48,802 bases of DNA from Methanolobus sp. (lineage in GTDB: Archaea; Halobacteriota; Methanosarcinia; Methanosarcinales; Methanosarcinaceae): the NCBI RefSeq assembly GCF_030682845.1, contig NZ_JAUXNK010000043.1, positions 1 through 48,802 of the forward strand, given 5' to 3'. This document shows, piece by piece, positions 17,632 through 26,537 of the stretch. The first letter of the stretch is position 1, and each line of letters starts with the position of its first letter. A program made the position numbers and the translations under genes. The notes under the pieces were generated by a model, which saw only the letters and a program-made list of their open reading frames with translations, was not told where the DNA came from and did not search any database.

Positions 17632-18132
17632 TCAGTTAACACCTATAGGCTCTATGACCAGCAGGTCTTTCTCCCTGGCAATCGATTTCAGCAGTTCTAT
17701 CGCAGCACTCATATGCTGCTTACTCACAGCATCTATTTTAAGGGAAGCGGATGATGGCCTGTTAACCCGGGGCATTGCCAGGTTAAGGTCCACAATCTCA
17801 GCATATCCCGTATTGTCGATCTTATCAATGGTATCCTTGATGTCAGTGTGGACTATATGACCAATAAGTATCACAGCTCCATGCTCAAGATACCTCTTCT
17901 CATCAACGCTAACTACACTGATCCCGCTTTCCTCAAGGAGGGAGATGATGTTATCAAGATGATCGGACTTTATCTCAAACACCAGATGCACCGGGATCTT
18001 GCCACGGGGTGTCTTCTTCTCATGATGGTGCACAACAGATATCAGATTGCCCTTAAATTCAGAAACAGGCTTCAGTGCAAGGACTAACTGCCCCGGGATG
18101 TCTTTCAGTTCAAGGTCCATAGAAACTCGCAT
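17632..18132 (-). CDS. ACT-domain amino-acid-binding protein
   Basis: The product is 166 residues. The N-terminal part DLELKDIPGQLVLALKPVSE is the first strand-helix of an ACT domain, and the beta-alpha-beta pattern repeats around HLVFEIKSDHLDNIISLLE and SLKIDAVSKQHMSAAIELL. It is conserved next to hom in methanogens and is probably the regulatory subunit sensing threonine or a related amino acid. The start ATG follows GAGGTATAA. The stop lies ten bases before the hom ATG, with the hom ribosome-binding site between them, so they form an operon. Confidence 0.85.
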   Translation of the reverse strand: MRVSMDLELKDIPGQLVLALKPVSEFKGNLISVVHHHEKKTPRGKIPVHLVFEIKSDHLDNIISLLEESGISVVSVDEKRYLEHGAVILIGHIVHTDIKDTIDKIDNTGYAEIVDLNLAMPRVNRPSSASLKIDAVSKQHMSAAIELLKSIAREKDLLVIEPIGVN

Positions 18133-18197
18133 TTATACCTCGTAAGAGTCGATAAAATACTCTAAATGATTTCTGTATCCATAGGTCTCAAATACAG

Positions 18198-19025
18198 TTA
18201 TATATTTTGGTTTGGTCCTTCAGACCGGGTTCTTTCAGCCTCATCTCGTTGGGAATGCACAAGAACTACAACATTTCCCCTGCCTTTTTTGAATTTCCGG
18301 ACAATGCCGCGGTCCTCAAGGTCGGATACCAAGAGGCTGACCTTTGCTTCCGAGTGTCTCAGTGATCCCCTGAGATCCTTCTGAGTAATGCGGCCGCCGT
18401 TGCGTGAGATAATGCCTACCATCTCCCGCAGGTCATCGGGCAGGGCAGCATACTCGTCACTCACATCGAGTGGTGCCTCATCAGCGGGCAGGAATTCTTC
18501 TTCCCGGCCTAAGTTGACTTTGCGTCTTGCTGCCAGCAGGTGTGCACCAGCAACAAGTGCCAGAGCCGTCAGTATGATCATGGACAGAGTGCCGTAGGAG
18601 AATGAGCTTTTGCCTGTTTCTATGTCCTCTGCAAGGTCGGCAAGCTCGCTAAGTTCGGTAAACTCGATCTCACCCATGCCCGGATCATAGAAAGTCGGGA
18701 GGAAGATAATATCCATAACATAGTCACCGGAACCCTTTATTGTGATCTCCTCCTGAGTACTGTACACAAGGACGTTATTGCGGTAATAGCTTGCAGAGAT
18801 CACATAGTTGCCTGGGGCTAGGTTGAAGGAATAGAGTCCATACCTTGCAAGCATTGACTGGGAGGGTGTTGAATTTACTTCTACTATCACGTTCTCAAGA
18901 GGCTCGAAGGTTCCCCATTCATAGATGACCCCGTGGACTGTTGCCATGTCGGCTCCTTGCGCAAGAGGGACAATGACCATGAAAAGTAATAAGAAAAAAG
19001 TACAGAGAATGTTTTTGGCTGGCAC
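18198..19025 (-). CDS. Membrane-anchored winged-helix protein with extracellular beta domain
   Basis: The product is 275 residues. Order: signal peptide 1-24; extracytoplasmic carboxypeptidase-regulatory-like beta-sandwich about 28-110 (VHGVIYEWGTFEPLENVIVE, then LYSFNLAPGNYVISASY); acidic stalk 115-140; a single membrane helix about 144-166; and a cytoplasmic winged helix-turn-helix 195-257 (IISRNGGRITQKDLRGSL, SDLEDRGIVRKFKKGRGN). This is a one-component transmembrane regulator layout: an outside sensor joined directly to a DNA-binding domain. The start is GTG 19025 with no Shine-Dalgarno; a GTTAAATG TATA-like box about 30 bases upstream suggests a leaderless mRNA. It is divergent from a secreted coiled-coil gene, a possible target. 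Confidence 0.85.
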   Translation of the reverse strand: MPAKNILCTFFLLLFMVIVPLAQGADMATVHGVIYEWGTFEPLENVIVEVNSTPSQSMLARYGLYSFNLAPGNYVISASYYRNNVLVYSTQEEITIKGSGDYVMDIIFLPTFYDPGMGEIEFTELSELADLAEDIETGKSSFSYGTLSMIILTALALVAGAHLLAARRKVNLGREEEFLPADEAPLDVSDEYAALPDDLREMVGIISRNGGRITQKDLRGSLRHSEAKVSLLVSDLEDRGIVRKFKKGRGNVVVLVHSQRDEAERTRSEGPNQNI

Positions 19026-19274
19026 AATTTGTATAATTAGGAAGTACTTGCATTTAACGCTTTCTTAAAAGAAATCTGAAGAGACATAAAGCTTTATCAA
19101 GCAAATAAAGTGAGAATAATGTCTATAAACAGGATATGTCCCTAAGAAAGACAGCATAAAGTAAAGTAAGTATATATGCTCTCCTGAGAATCCGGAAATT
19201 ACGTGAGAAACAGGCAACAACTGCTTTTCAAACGAAGATCATCAGAGAATATACGGGAGAACAGAGGCAAAACA

Positions 19275-20576
19275 ATGAAAACAACACTAAAATTATTCGC
19301 ATACTTTGCAATGACACTCATGGTGGTAAGCATCTTATCCACAGGTGCTCTTGCTGCATCGGACAACGCATTGAAGAACGGTGTTCAGATTAAAGACCGT
19401 GACCGCGACATGGTCAATGCCAACGAGAACGCCTTGCGCAAACAGACAGAGAGCCTTAACAACACGACCCTCATGAACAGGGTGAACGAGAAGAAGAATG
19501 TAAAAGCCGGTTATCTTGATGCCAGAGACAACTTCGTAAAGCTGAAGAACAGCGACAAGAACCTTGCGTCACAAGAAGCCATTGAGGCTACAAAAGAATA
19601 CCTGAACAGCACTATTGACTATATGATCAGCTCTCTTGATGATGAGGCATACATCGCACAGCTGGAACTTGTAAAAGAGGATGTGGCTGCAGCAACCAGC
19701 AGGAAGGAGCTTTCTGAGTCCGCCCGGGATATAAGGGATATATGGAAGGATGCAAACAGACAGAAGACTGTATCAGCATCAAGATCCATGGATAAGAAAC
19801 TAAATGCTGTCATAAAGACATCCGATAACATGGCACTGCGTATGGAGAAGGAGATTGCACGCCTGGAAAGCAAAGGTGAGGATGTGACTGAGCTCAGGTC
19901 AATGCTTGAGGATTACAGGACACTGATATCTGAAGCAAAAGCATATCAACTCCAGGCAGCAAACGCCACTGATGCAGATGAGAGGGCCAATCTTGTAAGG
20001 AACATGAACATGGCAGGCCAGAAGATAAAGGAAGCAAACGTCCTTCTGAGAGATATGCTCAAAAACCTGAAGCATCACCGTGAAGGACTGATAGTGCTTG
20101 GAGGGAACGGCACCCTTACAGCCGAAGGTAACGGGACAGCAGTCCTCTCAGGAGATATCACAATCAGCTTTAGTGCAACTGATGCAAAGCTCGTGATCAA
20201 GGACATGGCCGGGGATGCAGTCATCAACACAAGTGACGCATCTTATGAGTCATCAAATATCGATGCCGGGAACAGTAGCAGCAACAACCGGGCATTTGTC
20301 TTCCACAACCTTACAGGAACAGTCACGATAGAAGGCAGCCGCCTTACAGTGATGATCCAATCAGAGGATATGTCACTCTCTGTTGACGGAGAAGGCACAG
20401 CAATGCTCTCAGGCAATGGCTCCTATGAGTTCAACAGTGTCACTAAGGAATGGGCAAAGTGTGATGATGCACAGGAAGAAGCTGATGAAAGCTCAGAAGA
20501 ATCTGAAGAGAATGAGGACGATGATAACTCTGAGAATGAATCAGAGAACAATTCCGGCAACCTGACTGGCATCTGA
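19275..20576 (+). CDS. Secreted coiled-coil protein with acidic tail
   Basis: From ATG 19275 (AGG upstream) the product is 433 residues; the frame opens at 19203 but those codons are not signal-like. Residues 1-28 are a cleavable signal (MKTTLKLFAYFAMTLMVVS, cleavage after GALA). Residues about 35-265 are charged and helical, likely coiled coil; about 270-390 are beta-rich with repeated GNGT, TAEGNGTAVLSG and DGEGTAMLSGNG phrases; the last 45 residues are almost all Asp, Glu, Ser and Asn. Many N-x-S/T sites suggest glycosylation. No enzyme motif is seen; it is probably a cell-surface structural protein. A TATA box (AGTATATATGC) lies near 19168-19178. Confidence 0.75.
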   Translation: MKTTLKLFAYFAMTLMVVSILSTGALAASDNALKNGVQIKDRDRDMVNANENALRKQTESLNNTTLMNRVNEKKNVKAGYLDARDNFVKLKNSDKNLASQEAIEATKEYLNSTIDYMISSLDDEAYIAQLELVKEDVAAATSRKELSESARDIRDIWKDANRQKTVSASRSMDKKLNAVIKTSDNMALRMEKEIARLESKGEDVTELRSMLEDYRTLISEAKAYQLQAANATDADERANLVRNMNMAGQKIKEANVLLRDMLKNLKHHREGLIVLGGNGTLTAEGNGTAVLSGDITISFSATDAKLVIKDMAGDAVINTSDASYESSNIDAGNSSSNNRAFVFHNLTGTVTIEGSRLTVMIQSEDMSLSVDGEGTAMLSGNGSYEFNSVTKEWAKCDDAQEEADESSEESEENEDDDNSENESENNSGNLTGI

Positions 20577-20648
20577 AAGGCAGGCATTAATCTAATAATA
20601 GGTAAGAACAATTAAAAGATAAATATATTCGTAAGGGGATGAAGATTA

Positions 20649-20918
20649 ATGCTAAAACAAAAGATTATCCTGATAATAGGGGTAATGGTATTGGGCTTAA
20701 TAGTATCAGGCTGCACTGACAACAAGTTCCAGGGAGATGCTGCCCTCTCCGATGATACAAGTGGGGAGGATCTATCCGAAGCAGATGCATTACTCAGAGA
20801 CGAACAGATCGGTATCACCGACCCTGAGATAATGCAACTTGAAGCCGAGATGGCAGAACTTGAAGCGCTTATTGAAGGAATGGATACTGGAGAGAACATC
20901 TCAGTCGAAGAGATATGA
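20649..20918 (+). CDS. Small lipoprotein
   Basis: The product is 89 residues. The signal ends in lipobox VSGC (Cys22). The mature part is strongly acidic, ending in a short Glu/Leu helix (MQLEAEMAELEALIEGMD). The start follows AAGGGGATG at a reasonable distance. It follows the secreted coiled-coil gene by 72 bases and shares its acidic nature. Function unknown; an envelope partner of that protein is a guess from position. Confidence 0.75.
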   Translation: MLKQKIILIIGVMVLGLIVSGCTDNKFQGDAALSDDTSGEDLSEADALLRDEQIGITDPEIMQLEAEMAELEALIEGMDTGENISVEEI

Positions 20919-21058
20919 GTACGGCACTCATATCTCATTCTCACTCTTTTTTCCAGCTGCAGGTTGTAAGTGATATTTGCAGGGTCTGAAAATATGATTA
21001 CCTGTAGAACCACCCTATCAAAACTAATATATAGATGTACAAACAATTATATATCGAT

Positions 21059-21078
21059 TATGAGAACATATGAGAACA
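21059..21078 (+). repeat. Tandem TATGAGAACA repeat in the htpX promoter
   Basis: Two perfect 10-base copies of TATGAGAACA lie head to tail, just after a TATA box (ATTATATATC, 21046-21055) and at the expected transcript start of htpX. A site spaced by one helical turn in this position would suit a repressor. Confidence 0.5.
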
Positions 21079-21095
21079 TCTCTACGAGGTAAAAA

Positions 21096-21953
21096 ATGGG
21101 GAATATGCTTAAGACAACATTACTGCTGGCCACACTAACAGGTCTTCTGGTCATCGTAGGCCAGATGGTTGGCGGGACTTCGGGAATGATAATTGCCTTC
21201 ATATTTGCAGTTATCATGAACTTTGGTACTTACTGGTACAGCGATAAGATAGTCCTGAAAATGTACCGCGCACAGGAAGTGACAGCTGCAGATTATCCGG
21301 AGTTATACGGAATTGTACAGAAGCTTACACTGCGCGCAAACCTTCCCATGCCTAAGGTTTATATTGTCAATACATCAATGCCTAATGCATTTGCAACCGG
21401 AAGGAATCCGCAGCATGCAGCAGTCGCTGCAACCACAGGAATACTCAGCCTGCTGAATGCAGAAGAACTGGAAGGTGTGCTTGCACACGAACTTGCACAC
21501 GTAAAGAACCGTGACACGTTGATCAGTGCAGTTGCGGCAACTATCGCCGGTGTTATCACAATGCTAGCCACATGGGCCCAGTGGGCAGCTATTTTCGGAG
21601 GCATCGGAGGAAGGGACAATCAAGGCAGCGGCAATATAATAGGTTTCATCGCACTGGCGATCGTAGCACCCATTGCAGCTACAATAATCCAGTTAGCCAT
21701 CTCCCGTTCCAGGGAATTTGCTGCCGATGCCGAGGGAGCACGCATCTCGCAGAAGCCATGGGCACTTGCAAATGCACTGGAGAAACTCGAATATGGGTCT
21801 ACCCACTACAGAGAACGAAGAGGGGATGTGCATGCATCAGAAAGCACAGCACACATGTTCATAGTGAACCCCTTAAAGGGAAACACACTCATGAACCTGT
21901 TCAGGACACACCCTGTCACTGAGGAGCGCATTAAGCGCCTCCGTGCAATGTGA
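21096..21953 (+). CDS. htpX: HtpX-family membrane zinc protease
   Basis: The product is 285 residues, the normal HtpX length. HtpX is a heat-shock-linked membrane metalloprotease that removes damaged membrane proteins. Two membrane helices lie at the N terminus (about 5-47) and two more about 140-203. The zinc site is HELAH at 131-135, with the third ligand Glu207 in [10 protein letters not shown]. The C-terminal [14 protein letters not shown] is typical. ATG follows ACGAGGTAAAAA. The promoter holds a tandem 10-base repeat that may be an operator. Confidence 0.95.
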   Translation: MGNMLKTTLLLATLTGLLVIVGQMVGGTSGMIIAFIFAVIMNFGTYWYSDKIVLKMYRAQEVTAADYPELYGIVQKLTLRANLPMPKVYIVNTSMPNAFATGRNPQHAAVAATTGILSLLNAEELEGVLAHELAHVKNRDTLISAVAATIAGVITMLATWAQWAAIFGGIGGRDNQGSGNIIGFIALAIVAPIAATIIQLAISRSREFAADAEGARISQKPWALANALEKLEYGSTHYRERRGDVHASESTAHMFIVNPLKGNTLMNLFRTHPVTEERIKRLRAM

Positions 21954-21973
21954 TGTAAACATCCGGTATCGGA

Positions 21974-22420
21974 TCAGAAACTAAAGAGGCTCACCTGACC
22001 GGGCTCGATCAGGTGAATCACCTCTATATCATTTTCTTCCATTTTTATAGAGAGATAATGCCTGTGGCATCCCTTAGGACTTTTTTCTGCGCACATAAGC
22101 ACCACTTTTCCACCTGCTTCATGAATTCGGACAATATACGCCAGAAGTTTTGCAAAACTGTTCCTGAACTCATCAGTCTCCATGTATTCGAGATAGGTGG
22201 AATCACGCATGCCTCCAACCCCTTCACAGTGGATATAGAGTATATTGTGAAGAGGAAGAGATTTTTCCAATGATTCCTTGTTGAAATCATCAAATGTTGA
22301 CTGAGGATACCTCCTGATATCCACAAGATTGCTTATCCTGTTCTCTGCAAGCATCCGCACAAAGTCATTAAAGGACCTATTACCATATCCTATGCTATAA
22401 CATTGAGTTTTTCGCACCAT
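21974..22420 (-). CDS. DUF488 family protein
   Basis: The product is 148 residues from ATG 22420. Family features are the N-terminal YSIGYGNRSFNDFVRML, VDIRRYPQS, and the C-terminal VLMCAEKSPKGCHRHYLS block with two conserved Cys and His residues. The biochemical role of DUF488 is not established. The gene converges with htpX, with 20 bases between the stops. Confidence 0.88.
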   Translation of the reverse strand: MVRKTQCYSIGYGNRSFNDFVRMLAENRISNLVDIRRYPQSTFDDFNKESLEKSLPLHNILYIHCEGVGGMRDSTYLEYMETDEFRNSFAKLLAYIVRIHEAGGKVVLMCAEKSPKGCHRHYLSIKMEENDIEVIHLIEPGQVSLFSF

Positions 22421-22547
22421 CAAAGGATAATAGTTCTTTATCTAATTGAAGACATCGAAAGAGAAAGCATTGCCATTAATAGCATATGTTGCCATCAGTG
22501 GCCATTATTGTCATCATATGCTTACAACAATCGCTTTTGCCATCGAT

Positions 22548-22717
22548 TCACTCATCATGGTTCTGACCCACAAAGGTAAACGTAAAAGTGCTTCTTTTCC
22601 CGTCCCCACTTTCAACCCATATCTTTCCATCATGCATTCGCTTTCAATACACTTCATTAATCCGTACTGTCCTTTTCCATAATAACTTTGTTCTGAAGGA
22701 GCATTATTCAAAGGAAT
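22548..22717 (-). pseudogene. Decayed C-terminal tail of a sensor histidine kinase
   Basis: On the minus strand, two overlapping frames recall the end of a HATPase domain. One reads NNAPSEQSYYGKGQYGLMKC, like the G2-box region before an IVE helix. After a shift of frame the second reads HDGKIWVESGDGKRSTFTFT, the classic end of a histidine kinase, and stops at TGA 22548-22550 after VGQNHDE. A stop codon lies just upstream of the first part, no start is available and the domain is far too short. A frameshifted remnant of a once larger kinase gene is the simplest reading. Confidence 0.65.
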
Positions 22718-22878
22718 CTAGGGAATGTAAAAGTTATTTAATATCCACACTCGGTCCCTACAGATATGTATATATATCATTATTTCATGCTTGAGAGCAA
22801 AAATTATACAAGCGTCGCTGTTTATGAAAATGTACCGGAATAAAACTAACTGATAACTTTTCGGTACAAGAGGATAAA

Positions 22879-24159
22879 ATGAAAGTATCTGCCGGCATCT
22901 CTAAAATTAATGGTGAAGTATTTGCACCGTCTTCAAAAAGCTATACACACAGGGCCATCACTATTGCCTCGCTCTCACAGGAGTGTATTGTCAACAGGCC
23001 ACTCCTGTCAGCCGATACCTTGGCAACAGTAAGAGCCTGCGAAGCCTTCGGTGCACGTATTGACAGGCTGGATGACAGGCTGGTAGTCCACGGATTCGGG
23101 GGAAAGCCAAATTTGCCGGATAATGTTATCGATGTTGCGAATTCCGGCACTACTTTGAGATTCATGATAGCCATTTCTGCCCTGCTGAAAGGCACGACTG
23201 TACTGACAGGGGACAGCTCCATCAGGACGCGTCCCAACAAACCCCTCCTTGAAGTTCTGAATGATCTGGGAGTAGAGGCATTTTCCACCCGTGAAAACGG
23301 ATGTGCGCCAATCGTGGTAAAAGGCGGGCTCAAAGGTGGCACTGCTACTATTGATGGCTCTATCAGCTCCCAGTTCATTTCTGCTTTGCTCATAGCTTGC
23401 CCCCTCACAGTCAATGACACTGTAATTTCCATAAAAGGCACTCTTAAGTCCAGGCCCTATGTGGATGTCACGATCGAGCTTCTCAGACAGGCAGGTGTGG
23501 AAATAATCGTGGAAGAGAATGGTAACACCAGTTTCATCATACCTGCGAACCAGACATATAAACTTCAGGAATACACGGTGCCAGGAGATTTCTCATCAGC
23601 TTCCTATCTGCTCGCGGCTGCAGCCATCACAAGGTCCTCTGTTGTGGTCAAGAACCTCTTTCCCTCAAAACAGGGTGACGTTGAGATCATCGATGTGCTC
23701 AGACGCATGGGTGCCGACATATCATGGAACATGGAAGAAGGCATCGTGAGCGTGGCAGGGAACAGGAAACTCAAAGGCACCACATTTGATGTCGGAGCCA
23801 CTCCTGATCTTGTACCCACTATTGCGGTGCTGGCCTCATGCGCAGAGGGTGTCACTGTGATAGGTAATGCAGAGCATGTCCGCTACAAGGAAACCGACAG
23901 GCTGCATGCTATGGCAGTCGAACTGACAAAGATGGGGATCAATATAATAGAGGAAAGGGACAGCCTCACGATTACCGGAGGAGAACTACATGGTGCCGAT
24001 GTACACGGCTGGCATGATCACAGGATAGTGATGTCACTCACAATTGCCGGCATGGTGGCAGGGAACACTACCGTCGACACGGTCGAATCCGTTGACATAT
24101 CTTACCCAGGGTTCTTTGAGGATATGAAATCCCTCGGAGCAGACCTGAAAATATCATGA
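22879..24159 (+). CDS. aroA: 3-phosphoshikimate 1-carboxyvinyltransferase (EPSP synthase)
   Basis: This enzyme transfers enolpyruvyl from PEP to shikimate-3-phosphate in aromatic amino-acid synthesis. It has 426 residues, the usual length. Substrate-binding motifs are SSKSYTHRA (Lys20, Ser21, Arg25), ANSGTTLRF, SIRTRPNKPLL, SSQFISALL and RYKETDRLHAM near the C-terminal domain. The start follows AAGAGGATAAA. The gene stands alone between a kinase remnant and a convergent hydantoinase-like gene. Confidence 0.96.
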   Translation: MKVSAGISKINGEVFAPSSKSYTHRAITIASLSQECIVNRPLLSADTLATVRACEAFGARIDRLDDRLVVHGFGGKPNLPDNVIDVANSGTTLRFMIAISALLKGTTVLTGDSSIRTRPNKPLLEVLNDLGVEAFSTRENGCAPIVVKGGLKGGTATIDGSISSQFISALLIACPLTVNDTVISIKGTLKSRPYVDVTIELLRQAGVEIIVEENGNTSFIIPANQTYKLQEYTVPGDFSSASYLLAAAAITRSSVVVKNLFPSKQGDVEIIDVLRRMGADISWNMEEGIVSVAGNRKLKGTTFDVGATPDLVPTIAVLASCAEGVTVIGNAEHVRYKETDRLHAMAVELTKMGINIIEERDSLTITGGELHGADVHGWHDHRIVMSLTIAGMVAGNTTVDTVESVDISYPGFFEDMKSLGADLKIS

Positions 24160-24209
24160 AATCCCAAGGATAATTAGAAAACAAAAATTGAAGGGAACTA
24201 TCCCTTCAT

Positions 24210-26261
24210 TCATTTCCCGGAATAAGAGAACTCTGAAGCCTTGCGGGAGCTTAGGGCTTTCTTTCTCATGTAATCAGGCACAACATCCTTCTCGATTACT
24301 GCCCTTGATGTACCTATACCCACCACAATGACCTTGGTCTCGACAGGCTCTTCCCCTTCCCTGATTGAAAGTTCTTTTCTTGTGACTTCTATCTCCACCT
24401 CGCTGGGAGAATACCCTGCTGCCTGCATGTAGTCCATTACAAGTTTCTTTGCGGTGAGAATTGCGTATTCAATGGCTTCCAGATGCTCGGGGAATATATA
24501 CCTGCCGTCGGGGGCGAACACAAAGTATTTCAGGACCACCTTTGCATTCTTCAGTTCCTCAAGAGTTACATCCTCACCGGTTATGGGAGCAAAGTCCCTC
24601 TTAACAAGTATCTCCACACGCTTGATACCTTTACCTACAAGGGCGCCTACTGCATTGCCCACACTTGAATGTTCGGGGACCACTATTTGCGCATCTATGA
24701 GCTTTCCCATCTCTTCCTTAAAGGCACCTACAGGACCGCCCAGCAGTACGACAGGAGTTTCAATCTTGAATCGGGTGAAGTTCTCACCGGAGAGGATCCT
24801 GTCAACAACAGATTCAGGGATGCCTTCCACCAGGTATGAGATAAGGTCGTGAGCCATATTCCTTGCAACCTTACGTCTTACCTCGGAGCAGAACTCTTCT
24901 TTTGTCATTTTTACAAACTTTGAAAGCCTTTCAGCGCCTATGATCGATGCTTCAGCATCCCACAGACTGAATTCACCAAGCACATGCAGTGCATCAGTGG
25001 GTGTGAATGCGATTGCCTGGACAAGACGTTTCTGGATAAGGCTGTCCAGTGACCTGACACCAGGCTGCTTCTTAAGCCGGAGGAACAGTTCATGATATGA
25101 TACCGGTACGCTCTGTATGGCATCATATATCTCTTCCTCGAACTTGTTAAGCTCCAGAGGCTTTGTAGCTGTCCTTACAAAGAATTTGGTAGGCTGGACA
25201 TTCTCGCAGAACAGCTTTCTGGAAGGTGACTTGCACTCCTGCAGCTTGGCCATGAAACCCGGATACTCGACTGCGGCACGACATAGCGGAATAACTCTCC
25301 GCGGGCCTATGAACATCCGCTCATCGTGTACCCATACATGGCTGTCGCCGCCTGTTGCGGAAGTTTCCATCCGGATGGCTTTTACCATGGTCTTCCAGCC
25401 TCCGACAACAGCTCCCTGGTCACTGAGCTCCGGGATACCGTTCCTGATAAGTGCGACGTCAGTGCTTGTGCCTCCAACATCCACCATCGCGCATGTATCA
25501 TATCCTGTAAGGTATGCCGCACCTACAAGACTGGCAGCGGGACCTGAGAAAATAGATTCTATGGGTCTCTCAAGTGCCTCTTCCATGCCGACCACCGAAC
25601 CGTCACATTTGAGCATTAGAAGATTGGCATCAATGCCCCTTGAACTGATATCCTGCATAATGGACTGGATGAACTTATGAGTGATAGGAAGCAGCTGGGC
25701 GTTCAGGTAGGCAGTTATGGAACGGTCATAAGCTCCAACTTCCTGAGAGAGTTCGTGCCCGCACACTACAGGCAGCCCTGTAAGCTCCCTGATAATTTGT
25801 TTCACCCTGAGTTCATGCTCAGAGTTCCTGTTGCTGAAGAAGGAAGATACTGCAAATGCAGCAACATTGTCCTTTATTTCCATCGCAAACCTTGTGACCC
25901 CCTCCTCATCCAGAGGTGTAGCCTCCTCTCCATTACTGGTGTGTCCTCCGCTAAGCTGCACATAGTACTTTGCAGGAAAACCCTCCTTAGGAATCACATA
26001 ATCCCCTACCAGTATCACACCTACAGGAAAACCTGTATCCTCAAGTATGGTGTTTGTGGACAGGGTCGTTGAAACTGAGACAAGTTTCACATCTTTCACA
26101 TAATCAGGTGTCAGCTCATCAATGACTTTTTTAATGCCGCTTATAGGGTCAGGATATGTGGTGAGTACCTTGGCAGACTCTACTATCACACCATCTGAGT
26201 CACGAACTATAACAGCATCCGTAAACGTTCCACCTGCATCTATTCCCAGACTGTATTGCAT
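24210..26261 (-). CDS. Hydantoinase/oxoprolinase family protein (HyuA-like)
   Basis: The product is 683 residues from ATG 26261, with GAAGGAG eight bases upstream (GTG 26270 is possible but badly placed). The N-terminal phosphate-binding block GIDAGGTFTDAVIV and the later VDVGGTSTDVALI place it in the ATP-dependent hydantoinase/5-oxoprolinase A family (ASKHA-like fold). No HyuB partner is present. Its role in methanogens is not established; possible reactions are ATP-driven opening or carboxylation of a cyclic amide. It lies directly downstream of mcrA, but the mcr terminator and a separate TATA-like site (CTTAAATATT, about 26333-26342) suggest its own transcript. Confidence 0.85.
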   Translation of the reverse strand: MQYSLGIDAGGTFTDAVIVRDSDGVIVESAKVLTTYPDPISGIKKVIDELTPDYVKDVKLVSVSTTLSTNTILEDTGFPVGVILVGDYVIPKEGFPAKYYVQLSGGHTSNGEEATPLDEEGVTRFAMEIKDNVAAFAVSSFFSNRNSEHELRVKQIIRELTGLPVVCGHELSQEVGAYDRSITAYLNAQLLPITHKFIQSIMQDISSRGIDANLLMLKCDGSVVGMEEALERPIESIFSGPAASLVGAAYLTGYDTCAMVDVGGTSTDVALIRNGIPELSDQGAVVGGWKTMVKAIRMETSATGGDSHVWVHDERMFIGPRRVIPLCRAAVEYPGFMAKLQECKSPSRKLFCENVQPTKFFVRTATKPLELNKFEEEIYDAIQSVPVSYHELFLRLKKQPGVRSLDSLIQKRLVQAIAFTPTDALHVLGEFSLWDAEASIIGAERLSKFVKMTKEEFCSEVRRKVARNMAHDLISYLVEGIPESVVDRILSGENFTRFKIETPVVLLGGPVGAFKEEMGKLIDAQIVVPEHSSVGNAVGALVGKGIKRVEILVKRDFAPITGEDVTLEELKNAKVVLKYFVFAPDGRYIFPEHLEAIEYAILTAKKLVMDYMQAAGYSPSEVEIEVTRKELSIREGEEPVETKVIVVGIGTSRAVIEKDVVPDYMRKKALSSRKASEFSYSGK

Positions 26262-26485
26262 GTTGCGCACTCCTTCAAAAATGGATATGGTAAGTTACAT
26301 TCAGAAAGTATGTCAAAAACAAGGGTTTTGCAATATTTAAGCATTACCAATAACAATGGATAAGGAAGAATGTATCAGAAATCCGCGTTCATCAGTTGTC
26401 ATTTCAGGTACGGATTAACAAAGATTCACACAGATGAGATCTGCATTCATGGATATTATTATCCGAAGACTGTCAAAACATGAAG

Positions 26486-26522
26486 CACAAAAAAGAAAAG
26501 AGAAGTAGGCATGAAGCCTACT
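26486..26522 (-). terminator. Terminator of the mcr operon
   Basis: On the minus strand a perfect seven-base stem AGTAGGC/GCCTACT with a five-base loop (26504-26522) is followed by a T-rich tract ending in six T. It starts 15 bases after the mcrA stop and is the clearest hairpin terminator in the window. Confidence 0.8.
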
Positions 26523-26537
26523 TTTGTTCTATATTGT

